Origin: Thermoleophilia bacterium
GTDB taxonomy: Bacteria > Actinomycetota > Thermoleophilia > Gaiellales > SKUG01
Reading direction: 5' to 3'
Length of the DNA: 11,006 bases
NCBI GenBank assembly: GCA_025964405.1
Contig: JAOPYW010000262.1
Location: 1 to 11,006, forward strand
Made by a program: the position numbers and the translations under genes. The notes beneath the pieces were generated by a model. The model was not told where the DNA came from. It did no database searches and saw only the letters and a program-made list of their open reading frames with translations. Shown here piece by piece: positions 1-5,563 of this stretch (the stretch's first letter is position 1; each line of letters begins with the position of its first letter).

Positions 1-1
1 G

Positions 2-160
2 GGCCAGGATGCGAACGACGCCGCTGAGGTGCACCTCGGCTTCTGGACCATCGCCTGGGTCGCCGTCCCCACCGCCACCTACCTCGCCGCGTCGGTCGTG
101 CCGCGTGGCGACCAGGGCTGGGGCACCCAGTACTCCGAGCCGGAGGACACCGAGATCTGA
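2..160 (+). CDS. C-terminal end of an unidentified membrane protein (5' truncated)
   Basis: An open frame enters from the left edge (codons start at base 2) and ends at TGA 158-160, giving 52 residues. It holds one clear hydrophobic stretch, roughly TIAWVAVPTATYLAASVV, followed by a polar acidic tail (QYSEPEDTEI). This looks like a last transmembrane helix with a short C-terminal tail. The family cannot be named from so short a piece. The reading frame is supported by the hydrophobic-then-acidic pattern and by the way it stops three bases before the convergent nuclease gene. A soluble protein or a chance frame is less likely but possible. Confidence 0.55.
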   Translation, partial: GQDANDAAEVHLGFWTIAWVAVPTATYLAASVVPRGDQGWGTQYSEPEDTEI

Positions 161-163
161 CGT

Positions 164-451
164 TCAGCGCGCGAAGGTCTCTGCGGCCCAACGATCGATG
201 CGTGCGCCGACGCGATTGCACGCGTGGCACGCGGCGACCAGGTTGCCCGGTTCGTCGCGGCCACCGAGCACGCGCGGCACGAGGTGTTCGACCGTCGCGT
301 CGCGATCGTCGAGCCGCGGCTCCTGCATCGCGAACGTGCGCAGGGTCATGGGCTGCTGGCAGTAGTGGCACAGGCCATCCTGCCGCGCGAAGAGTTCCGA
401 TCGCAGGCGCGCGAGACGGCGCTCGGGCTGCTTGGGCAGGCGACGGGTCAT
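164..451 (-). CDS. Small HNH endonuclease
   Basis: A 95-residue protein with a complete HNH (beta-beta-alpha metal) nuclease core, which cleaves DNA using one divalent metal. Counting from the ATG at 451, it has a zinc-type pair C28-x2-C31 (LCHYC). The catalytic EH pair is E55-H56, followed by LVPRVLGG. N70 (GNLV) is the HNH asparagine, and the second pair C75-x2-C78 (CHAC) is followed by N79. The N-terminal 20 residues are strongly basic (TRRLPKQPERRLARLR), as expected for DNA contact. A GTG at 457 would add two residues. The ATG was chosen because no Shine-Dalgarno serves either start and a TANNNT element lies just upstream. The gene converges on the upstream membrane protein with only three bases between, and diverges from the DNA ligase. 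Stand-alone HNH proteins of this size are common in actinobacteria and their role is usually unknown. Restriction, repair or mobile-element origin are all possible. Confidence 0.85.
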   Translation of the reverse strand: MTRRLPKQPERRLARLRSELFARQDGLCHYCQQPMTLRTFAMQEPRLDDRDATVEHLVPRVLGGRDEPGNLVAACHACNRVGARIDRWAAETFAR

Positions 452-457
452 GCCCAC

Positions 458-463
458 AGCCTA
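458..463 (-). promoter_or_regulatory. Candidate -10 element for the HNH gene (leaderless start)
   Basis: On the minus strand TAGGCT (matching TANNNT) ends six bases before the ATG at 451. Transcription would start at or next to that ATG, giving a leaderless mRNA. No good -35 hexamer was found upstream. This is an inference from spacing and from the lack of a ribosome-binding site. Confidence 0.28.
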
Positions 464-534
464 CCCGGGTCGCCGCCGTTTACGGGCTCCGGTCACGGGG
501 AGCTGAATTCCGGCCCACGTGGCCGCCGACTGAC

Positions 535-541
535 AAGGTGG
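535..541 (+). promoter_or_regulatory. Ribosome-binding site that fixes the ligase start
   Basis: AAGGTGG lies six bases before the ATG at 548. The frame is open back to 224, but the upstream part overlaps the HNH gene antisense and has no family-like sequence. This site therefore decides in favour of 548. Confidence 0.7.
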
Positions 542-547
542 TGTTCC

Positions 548-1681
548 ATGGCGAAGGTGCAACCGCGCGACGCGACGAGCGCGCTGCTCGAGGCCGCGCC
601 CGAGGGTGCGTTTCCGAGCGACCTCGTGCCGATGATGGCGAAGGCGGGGGCGCTCCCCGAGGCGGAGGGCGTGCATGCCTACGAGATCAAGTGGGATGGC
701 ATCCGTGCCCTGGTCTACGTCCGTGACGGTGACGTGCGGCTCGAGAGCCGCAACCGCAACGACATCACGGCCCAGTATCCGGAGCTCGCCGCGCTCGGCG
801 CAGCGCTCGCCGGCCACGACGTGGTACTCGATGCCGAGATCGTGGCCTTCACCGAAGCCGGCGTGCCGAGCTTCCAGCTGCTGCAGTCGCGCCTCGGCCT
901 GACCCGCGCCGACACGATCCGCACGCGGGCGGCCGCCACCCCCGTGACGCTCGCGATCTTCGACATCCTCCACCTCGACGGCCACGACCTCATGCCGCTC
1001 CCATACGAGCAGCGGCGCGCGGTGCTCGATGCGCTGGCGGTGGCGGGCCCCAACTGGCGCGTGTCGGAGTACCACGTCGGAGGTGGCGCCGAGATGCTGG
1101 CATCCGTCGTCGAGCGCGGCCTCGAGGGCGTGATGGTGAAGCGGCTCGATTCGCCCTACACGCCCGGCAAGCGCACGGTCGCGTGGACCAAGGTCAAGCA
1201 GCAGCGCCGCCAGGAGTTCGTCGTCGGCGGCTGGACCGAGGGCAATGGCAGTCGCGCCGGGCAGATCGGCGCCCTGCTCATCGGCCACCACGACGTGCGT
1301 CCCGCGCGCGCACGCGCGCGCAAGCAGCCGCAGCAGTTCGTCTACGCGGGGAGCGTCGGCACCGGGTTCGGCCGCGAGACGCTCGCGCAGCTGGCCGCGT
1401 TGCTCGAGCCGCTCGCCGTCGAGGAGTCGCCGTTCGACGTCAACTCGCCCGGCGCGAGCAAGCCGGTGGGCAAGTGGCAGGCCATCCGCGCGAAGGATCG
1501 CACCACCGGCCTGCCGGTCGCGAGCCAGGTGCACTACGTGCGCCCCGAGCTCGTGGTCGAGCTCGAGTTCACCGAGTTCACGCGTGACGGCACCCTCCGC
1601 CATCCCTCCTACCAGGGACTGCGCGACGACAAGGATCCTGCCGACGTCGTGCGTGAGGACACGCCCGAACTGACCGACTGA
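548..1681 (+). CDS. ligD: ATP-dependent DNA ligase, LigD-type (ligase and OB domains only)
   Basis: A 377-residue ATP-dependent DNA ligase that seals nicks and joined ends through a lysyl-AMP intermediate. Nucleotidyltransferase motifs appear in order. Motif I is EIKWDGIR with nucleophile K48, and DAEIVAF follows at 95-101. Motif III is FDILHLDG (138-145), motif IV is EGVMVKR (193-199), and motif V is WTKVK (213-217). The remaining 160 residues fit the OB-fold domain (VVGGWTEGNGSR, then YAGSVGTGFG). Length and order match the ligase domain of multidomain LigD without its polymerase and phosphoesterase parts. A basic stretch RPARARARKQPQQ enlarges the OB domain relative to the usual short turn before the YAG strand. 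The polymerase gene starts 34 bases downstream, so the pair is probably one operon acting in non-homologous end joining. A LigC-like role in excision repair is the main alternative. Confidence 0.93.
   Translation: MAKVQPRDATSALLEAAPEGAFPSDLVPMMAKAGALPEAEGVHAYEIKWDGIRALVYVRDGDVRLESRNRNDITAQYPELAALGAALAGHDVVLDAEIVAFTEAGVPSFQLLQSRLGLTRADTIRTRAAATPVTLAIFDILHLDGHDLMPLPYEQRRAVLDALAVAGPNWRVSEYHVGGGAEMLASVVERGLEGVMVKRLDSPYTPGKRTVAWTKVKQQRRQEFVVGGWTEGNGSRAGQIGALLIGHHDVRPARARARKQPQQFVYAGSVGTGFGRETLAQLAALLEPLAVEESPFDVNSPGASKPVGKWQAIRAKDRTTGLPVASQVHYVRPELVVELEFTEFTRDGTLRHPSYQGLRDDKDPADVVREDTPELTD
1303..1322 (+). repeat. 20-bp alternating pyrimidine-purine tract
   Basis: Inside the ligase gene the bases run C-G/C-A without a break for 20 positions (CGCGCGCG, CA, then CGCGCGCG, CA). 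Such tracts can adopt Z-DNA and are prone to slippage. They encode the alternating Ala-Arg stretch of the OB-domain insertion. Whether the DNA property matters is unknown. Confidence 0.6.
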
Positions 1682-1703
1682 CACACGCCGCGGCGACCGC
1701 CGC

Positions 1704-1710
1704 AAGGAGA
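1704..1710 (+). promoter_or_regulatory. Ribosome-binding site of the LigD-type polymerase gene
   Basis: AAGGAGA, nearly the full anti-16S complement, lies five bases before the ATG at 1716. It indicates strong translation in the short gap after the ligase stop. Confidence 0.75.
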
Positions 1711-1715
1711 CCTGC

Positions 1716-2654
1716 ATGGCCACCACCACGATTCCGCATGAAGGCACGCAGCTCGTCGAGATCGACGGGCACCAGGTGAAGCTCTCGAAGCTCGACAAGG
1801 TGCTGTATCCCGAGGCCGGGTTCACGAAGGCCGACGTCGTCGACTACCTCGTGCGCATCGCGCCCGTGCTGCTCCCGCACCTCGAGGATCGCGCGCTCAC
1901 CCTCAAGCGCTACCCGAACGGCGTCGACGAGAAGTTCTTCTACGAGAAGAACTGCCCGAAGCACCGCCCCGACTGGGTGCAGACGGTGCAGGTGTGGAGC
2001 GAGGGCAACCAGCGCGAGATGAGCTACTGCAAGGTGGAGGACGTCGCGACGCTCGCGTGGCTCGGCAACCTCGCCGACCTCGAGCTGCACGCGCAGCTGG
2101 CGAAGGAGCCCGAGCACATGCGCCCCACCGTGCTCGCGTTCGACCTCGACCCCGGTCCACCGGCGACGATCGTCGAGTGCGGTCGCGTCGCGCTCATGCT
2201 GCGGGAGACGTTCGGGGAGCTGGGCCTGGAGATGTTCCCCAAGACCTCGGGCTCCAAGGGGATGCAGGTGTACGTGCCCCTCAACACCGACGACGTGACC
2301 TACGACCAGACGAAGCCGTTCGCGCATGCGATGGCGCAGGTGCTCGAGCGGCAGCACCCGGAGCTCGTGGTGTCGAAGATGAAGAAGGACCTGCGGCACG
2401 GCAAGGTGCTCATCGACTGGAGCCAGAACGACGACTCCAAGACGACCGTGTGTCCCTACTCGCTCCGCGCCAAGGCGCAGCCGACGGTGTCGACGCCCCT
2501 CGCATGGGAGGAGGTCGAGGCGTGCGTCGCGGCCGAGGATCCCGACCTGCTCGTCTTCACGGCGGCTGACGTGCTCGCGCGCGTGGAGGAGCACGGCGAC
2601 CTGTTCGCCCCGGTGCTCACCCTCCAGCAGGAGCTGCCGAGCTTCGGCGACTGA
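1716..2654 (+). CDS. ligD: Stand-alone LigD-type polymerase/primase domain (PolDom, AEP superfamily)
   Basis: A 312-residue protein matching the LigD polymerase domain. This archaeo-eukaryotic primase fold fills gaps and adds ribo- or deoxyribonucleotides at broken ends before ligation. Family blocks in order are KLSKLDKVLYP (22-32), RYPNGVDEKFFYEKNCP (65-81) and FDLDPGP with metal-binding D143 and D145. Next come TSGSKGMQVYVPL (177-189) and VLIDWSQN with the third carboxylate D234, followed by SKTT and PYSLRAK. In well-studied LigD polymerase domains a histidine occupies the place of Q184. Glutamine there probably marks the stand-alone actinobacterial branch, but I cannot confirm this here. 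The catalytic aspartates are intact, so activity is expected. The gene follows the ligase by 34 bases and has a strong Shine-Dalgarno sequence. The two behave as a split LigD. Confidence 0.93.
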   Translation: MATTTIPHEGTQLVEIDGHQVKLSKLDKVLYPEAGFTKADVVDYLVRIAPVLLPHLEDRALTLKRYPNGVDEKFFYEKNCPKHRPDWVQTVQVWSEGNQREMSYCKVEDVATLAWLGNLADLELHAQLAKEPEHMRPTVLAFDLDPGPPATIVECGRVALMLRETFGELGLEMFPKTSGSKGMQVYVPLNTDDVTYDQTKPFAHAMAQVLERQHPELVVSKMKKDLRHGKVLIDWSQNDDSKTTVCPYSLRAKAQPTVSTPLAWEEVEACVAAEDPDLLVFTAADVLARVEEHGDLFAPVLTLQQELPSFGD

Positions 2655-2661
2655 CAGTCGC
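2647..2661. repeat. Short inverted repeat over the PolDom stop codon
   Basis: GCGACT and AGTCGC form a perfect 6-bp stem around the three bases GAC, spanning the TGA at 2652-2654. It is too short, and lacks a T run, to call a terminator with confidence. It could attenuate read-through into the next gene or protect the mRNA end. Confidence 0.35.
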
Positions 2662-2696
2662 GCATACTGGCTCCGAGGTCGGGTACCGGGTGGATC

Positions 2697-3146
2697 ATGC
2701 TGAATGAATCTCCCGAGTTGCCGCTCGATCCGGATGACCTCACCACCCACCTGCTCCACGAGCTCGCGGAGGCCTCAGAGAACGGGGCCCGCGGCCTGCA
2801 CGTGCAGTTGCACGTCGCGCGCGAGACCGCGTACGAGTGGGTTGATGCCGACGGTGCGCCGCACGAGGTGCACCTGCCCTCGCGCATGCACGCCCGTCCG
2901 GTGTACTTCCTCGGCGAACCCACGCCCGACGGAGGGCCGGCAGCGATGTTCCGCATCGAATCCAACGGCTACGTCCCGTCGGAGCGCGTCGTCGGCATGA
3001 TGGCGAGCCAGCTCTACCAGCAGGCGATCAGGTGGGGACGCATGCACTACACGCCGTGGGATGCGCGACCGTCGGACCACCTCCCGCAGCTGCCCGACAG
3101 CTTCGCCGACGTGGTCGAGGCGGCGATCATCAGCGACATGACCTGA
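2697..3146 (+). CDS. Hypothetical protein downstream of the LigD-type pair
   Basis: A 149-residue soluble protein that I do not recognise. It has no signal peptide or membrane segment. The N-terminal third is acidic (NESPELPLDPDDL), followed by alternating strand-like stretches (LHVQLHVARETAYEWVD, PVYFLGE, AAMFRIES). The C-terminal half looks helical (RVVGMMASQLYQQAIRWG) and contains histidines and a WDARPSDHLPQLPDSF segment. The layout suggests a small alpha/beta domain. The ATG at 2697 was chosen because a purine-rich GGGTGGA lies just upstream. It starts 42 bases after the polymerase stop on the same strand, so co-transcription with the repair pair is plausible. The inverted repeat between them leaves room for an independent transcript. 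Codon and GC character match its neighbours. Being real is likely; function unknown. Confidence 0.75.
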   Translation: MLNESPELPLDPDDLTTHLLHELAEASENGARGLHVQLHVARETAYEWVDADGAPHEVHLPSRMHARPVYFLGEPTPDGGPAAMFRIESNGYVPSERVVGMMASQLYQQAIRWGRMHYTPWDARPSDHLPQLPDSFADVVEAAIISDMT

Positions 3147-3228
3147 GGCTGCAGCCCCTCGTCGGGTGCTCCGAACGCGCTTGCCGAATGGTTGCTACGG
3201 ACTGGTGCACTTTTTCGGAAGTTCGGTT

Positions 3229-3253
3229 GTTTCGTGGGTTCGAGGCCGGGGAT
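3229..3253 (+). promoter_or_regulatory. Candidate SigB/stress-type promoter
   Basis: The gap 3147-3316 holds GTTT (3229-3232), 15 bases, then GGGGAT (3248-3253). This is one mismatch from the actinobacterial general-stress pattern GTTT-N14-16-GGGTAT. Transcription would start near 3260, about 57 bases before the ATG at 3317. The surrounding stretch is T-rich compared with the rest of the window. This is a pattern match only. Confidence 0.3.
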
Positions 3254-3272
3254 CGAGACGGAGACATACCGC

Positions 3273-3284
3273 CCACGATCGTGG
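3273..3284. repeat. Perfect 12-bp palindrome in the leader of the membrane-protein gene
   Basis: CCACGATCGTGG reads the same on both strands and lies 32 bases before the ATG at 3317, downstream of the candidate promoter. This position would suit an operator for a dimeric repressor or a small leader hairpin. No regulator is identifiable. Confidence 0.4.
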
Positions 3285-3303
3285 TGACGGACCCCCTCAT
3301 TCC

Positions 3304-3311
3304 AGGAGATC
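3304..3311 (+). promoter_or_regulatory. Ribosome-binding site fixing the start at 3317
   Basis: AGGAGATC lies five bases before the ATG at 3317. The frame is open back to 3032, but that part overlaps the preceding gene. The site decides the start. Confidence 0.7.
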
Positions 3312-3316
3312 AACCC

Positions 3317-4093
3317 ATGGATCGCATCATCGACAACGGCCCCGCCGACCTCTCCACCGCGCCCGTCACCACGCGGTCGCGCATCACCGGCGCCCGGCCC
3401 GGCGTGCAGCCCGCGCCCGTCACCAGCTTCCCGGTCGACACCGACCACCGCTCCGTCGACTGGGGCGCCGTGATGGCCTCGGTCATCACCGGTGTCGCCG
3501 TCACGACCACCCTCGTCATCCTCGGCGTCTCGACCGGCCTCATCGCCGGTGACGCGAACACCTCCGCGAACGACGCGCAGGGCATCCTCGGCGCGATCGG
3601 CGCGTGGACGGTCATCGCGGCGCTCATCGGTACGTTCGTGGGCAGCATGCTCGGCGGCCGCCTGGCCCGCTGGCTCGATCGTGGCACGCTCGTGTACCAC
3701 GCGCTCACCTCATGGGCCGTCGCGACGATCCTGTCGATCGCGCTCGCCGCGTTGGTGGCCATCGGCTTCGGAGCGGCGACGACCTCGGTGGCCGCATCCG
3801 ACGTGGCCGCCAACGACACGACGGCCCAGGCGGCGGATACCGCCGCGCCCGCGTCGAACGAGCCCGACGCCAGCGGCGGCGACTCGGCGGCGGCCGACAC
3901 GAACGGCACCGCATCGAGCAGCGAGAAGGCCGCGGAGAACGCAGCCGACGCACTCGGTGGCGCCGGCGTCGCGCTGACCATCGGCATGCTGCTGACGCTG
4001 GTCGCGTCGGCCGCCGGCTGGTGGATCGGTTCGCGCAAGAAGCTCACCGACTTCGAGCGCGAGGATACGGTCGACGGCAGCCTCACCGCCTGA
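3317..4093 (+). CDS. Four-helix membrane protein, YrzE/TIGR04086-like
   Basis: A 258-residue integral membrane protein. A 45-residue polar N-terminus leads to VDWGAVMASVITGVAV. Many bacterial proteins loosely annotated as YrzE, PhnA-like or TIGR04086 membrane proteins begin their first helix with a similar D-W-G-A-V motif. Likely helices are 52-77, 90-111 (with the glycine-rich turn GSMLGGRLA just after), 126-153 and 217-238. Between helices 3 and 4 lies a loop of about 60 residues made almost wholly of Ala, Asp, Thr, Ser and Asn, which should be disordered. The C-terminus (SRKKLTDFEREDTVDG) is charged and probably cytoplasmic. The role of this family is not established; an envelope-stress or general-stress function would fit the candidate promoter upstream. 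The gene stands alone, with a possible stress promoter before it and a strong hairpin after. Confidence 0.82.
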   Translation: MDRIIDNGPADLSTAPVTTRSRITGARPGVQPAPVTSFPVDTDHRSVDWGAVMASVITGVAVTTTLVILGVSTGLIAGDANTSANDAQGILGAIGAWTVIAALIGTFVGSMLGGRLARWLDRGTLVYHALTSWAVATILSIALAALVAIGFGAATTSVAASDVAANDTTAQAADTAAPASNEPDASGGDSAAADTNGTASSSEKAAENAADALGGAGVALTIGMLLTLVASAAGWWIGSRKKLTDFEREDTVDGSLTA

Positions 4094-4118
4094 TTCGACG
4101 CGAGCATCACTGACAGCG

Positions 4119-4149
4119 GGGGGCCCGGTCGCAACGCGACCGGGCCCCC
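4119..4149. terminator. Bidirectional hairpin terminator between convergent genes
   Basis: GGGGGCCCGGTCGC (4119-4132) and its exact complement (4136-4149) form a 14-bp stem around a three-base AAC loop. It sits between the + gene ending at 4093 and the - gene ending at 4171. There is no long T run on either side, which is common in high-GC actinobacteria. It could stop transcription from both directions. Confidence 0.85.
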
Positions 4150-4170
4150 GTCTGACTCATGTGTCGCGTG

Positions 4171-5034
4171 TCAGTGGCCGTAGAGCTGCAGCGACATGCA
4201 GCCCACCGAGCCGCCGGCCTTGAGGAACTCGGAGACGTCGTGCTCGACGACCTCGTAGCCGCGCTGCTCGAGTGCGGCTCGCACGCGCGGCGTCGCGACG
4301 TGCATGAAGATCGTGCGGTCGACGACGACGGAGTTCGCGCAGAAGGCGAGGGTGTCGTCGAGGTCGAGCACGATCGGGTCGGGCACGTGGGAGGTGATGG
4401 CGGCGAACGCCTCGGGTGTCGTGGCGACCTCCGACACGAGGGCGATCTCGTCGCTGACGCGGAGGAAGGCCAGGTCGAGGTGGTAGAACCGCTCGTCGAC
4501 GAGCGGCATGTCGATGATCTCGATACCGCCGAGGAGGTCGGCGATGTGGTGCTTCGCCTTCTCGTCGCTGCGTGGGCCGTGTCCGACGATCAGCTTGTCG
4601 CCGAACACCACGGCGTCGGCCGCTCCCTCGAACGCGGTGATCTCATCGGGCAGCACGATCGCCTCGAGGCCGAGGGCCCGGAAGGTGGCTTCGTCGTGCG
4701 GCGCCTCGCCCTCCCGCTCGGGGTGGCGGAACCGCGACACGATGCCGCGATTGCCGTGCACGAACCCTGCGTTGTTCGCGAACACCAGGTCGGGCCACCC
4801 CGCGATCGGCTCCTGCACGATCACTTCGGCGCCGGTCGCCGCGAGGCGGTCGCGGAACGTCTCCCACTGGGTGATCGCCTTCGCGCGGTCGGCCTGCACC
4901 TCGAGGTGCATGTACGGATTGATCTCGTACTCGACCGCGAAGTAGCTCGGGCGGGCGAGGAGGAACCCCACGGGTGCGTTGCGCTGGATCGTCGCGGTGA
5001 CGATGGGATCGGGCGTTGCGTCTGTATCAGGCAT
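4171..5034 (-). CDS. Dimethylargininase-like amidinohydrolase (DDAH/arginine deiminase superfamily)
   Basis: A 287-residue cytosolic enzyme of the guanidine-modifying superfamily. Members attack a guanidinium carbon with a cysteine, for example hydrolysing N-methylated arginine to citrulline and a methylamine. Visible signatures are GWPDLVFANNAGFV with D82, FEGAAD (135-140), FYHLDLAFL with the catalytic-type H185, ANSVVVDRTIFMH, and SVGCMSLQL with the nucleophile C279 near the C-terminus. Family members often read FEGGGD at 135-140, so FEGAAD may shift the substrate. Length matches bacterial DDAH. The ATG at 5034 was chosen because the homology starts soon after it (APVGFLLARPSYF, 20-32). The upstream open frame overlaps the preceding membrane-protein gene. 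It lies 38 bases after that gene and has no clear Shine-Dalgarno site. Citrullinase-type or other amidinohydrolase substrates remain possible. Confidence 0.87.
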   Translation of the reverse strand: MPDTDATPDPIVTATIQRNAPVGFLLARPSYFAVEYEINPYMHLEVQADRAKAITQWETFRDRLAATGAEVIVQEPIAGWPDLVFANNAGFVHGNRGIVSRFRHPEREGEAPHDEATFRALGLEAIVLPDEITAFEGAADAVVFGDKLIVGHGPRSDEKAKHHIADLLGGIEIIDMPLVDERFYHLDLAFLRVSDEIALVSEVATTPEAFAAITSHVPDPIVLDLDDTLAFCANSVVVDRTIFMHVATPRVRAALEQRGYEVVEHDVSEFLKAGGSVGCMSLQLYGH

Positions 5035-5041
5035 GGCCGCA

Positions 5042-5047
5042 AGTGTA
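5042..5047 (-). promoter_or_regulatory. Candidate -10 element giving a leaderless amidinohydrolase mRNA
   Basis: On the minus strand TACACT (TANNNT) ends seven bases before the ATG at 5034, so transcription would begin at the start codon itself. The absence of a Shine-Dalgarno sequence agrees. No convincing -35 was found. Confidence 0.33.
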
Positions 5048-5072
5048 GCGACGCCCTCGCTGCAGGAGTCGT

Positions 5073-5423
5073 TCAGTCTCCGAGGCCGAAGTGCTCGAGC
5101 ACGCGCACGTACCCGGCGTAGGCCGCGACCATGACGCCGCACGCCGCAACCAGCGCGGGCCAGAACGGCACGCCTGCGCGCAGCAGGAACGGAAGCGCCA
5201 CGAACAGCACGACCGACGGCAGCACGATCAGGAGGATCGACCACGACAGGGCGCTCACCTGCTCTGCGTCGCGCGTGTCGAACCAGAGGATGCCGAGCGC
5301 GATGATCGACGTGAGCGGGAGCGAGACGAGCACGGCTCCCCACACGACCGAGCGCTTCGACGCCTCCGTGGCTGCGACCACGAGCGTGCCCGCGATCACG
5401 AACTTGATGATGAGCTGCCACAT
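5073..5423 (-). CDS. DUF3147-type small membrane protein
   Basis: A 116-residue hydrophobic protein with four predicted helices (about 4-18, 27-45, 57-80 and 88-106). It has the sequence character of DUF3147 proteins: MWQLIIKFVIAGTLV at the start, SKRSVVWGAVLVSLPLTS before helix 2, and LGILWFDTRD in the following loop. The function of the family is not known. The ATG at 5423 was preferred over a GTG at 5432. AAGGTGG (minus strand, 5429-5435) is spaced five bases from the ATG and overlaps the GTG. The gene is followed after 38 bases by the amidinohydrolase on the same strand, so the two may share a transcript. It diverges from the wall-hydrolase operon. Confidence 0.85.
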   Translation of the reverse strand: MWQLIIKFVIAGTLVVAATEASKRSVVWGAVLVSLPLTSIIALGILWFDTRDAEQVSALSWSILLIVLPSVVLFVALPFLLRAGVPFWPALVAACGVMVAAYAGYVRVLEHFGLGD

Positions 5424-5483
5424 GGGTGCCACCTTCGCCCGCCGCGCCGCATCACCTGCCGACGGCTCACTGTTCAGATGCCG

Positions 5484-5510
5484 TTCGAATCCTTACGTGG
5501 TTCTCATAAT
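5484..5510 (+). promoter_or_regulatory. Candidate promoter of the wall-hydrolase operon
   Basis: The divergent region contains the most AT-rich stretch of the window (about 5484-5525). CATAAT at 5505-5510 resembles a -10 box, preceded by TTCGAA (5484-5489) with a short 15-base spacer as a weak -35. Transcription would start near 5517, leaving a leader of about 46 bases before the GTG at 5564. It would leave almost none before the ATG at 5522. Confidence 0.38.
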
Positions 5511-5563
5511 TGATTGACCCAATGTGCGCTGGACTGCCGAATCCTGCCGCCGATGGGGGGTGG

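Noticed and set aside
461..1825. Long open frame on the minus strand opposite the ligase gene
   Set aside because: It is the GC-rich antisense shadow of the ligase gene. The product is low-complexity Arg/Ala/Glu/His sequence with no family motif, while the plus strand carries all ligase motifs.
4159..5121. Long open frame on the plus strand opposite the amidinohydrolase
   Set aside because: The product is a Val/Asp/Glu/His-rich shadow without motifs, and the opposite strand has the complete catalytic set.
5510..5563. Upstream TTG (5510) or ATG (5522) as start of the transglycosylase-like protein
   Set aside because: Both would put a polar stretch of 14 or more residues before the signal peptide, have no Shine-Dalgarno sequence, and sit at or before the predicted transcription start. 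The GTG at 5564 fits better, though this is not proven.
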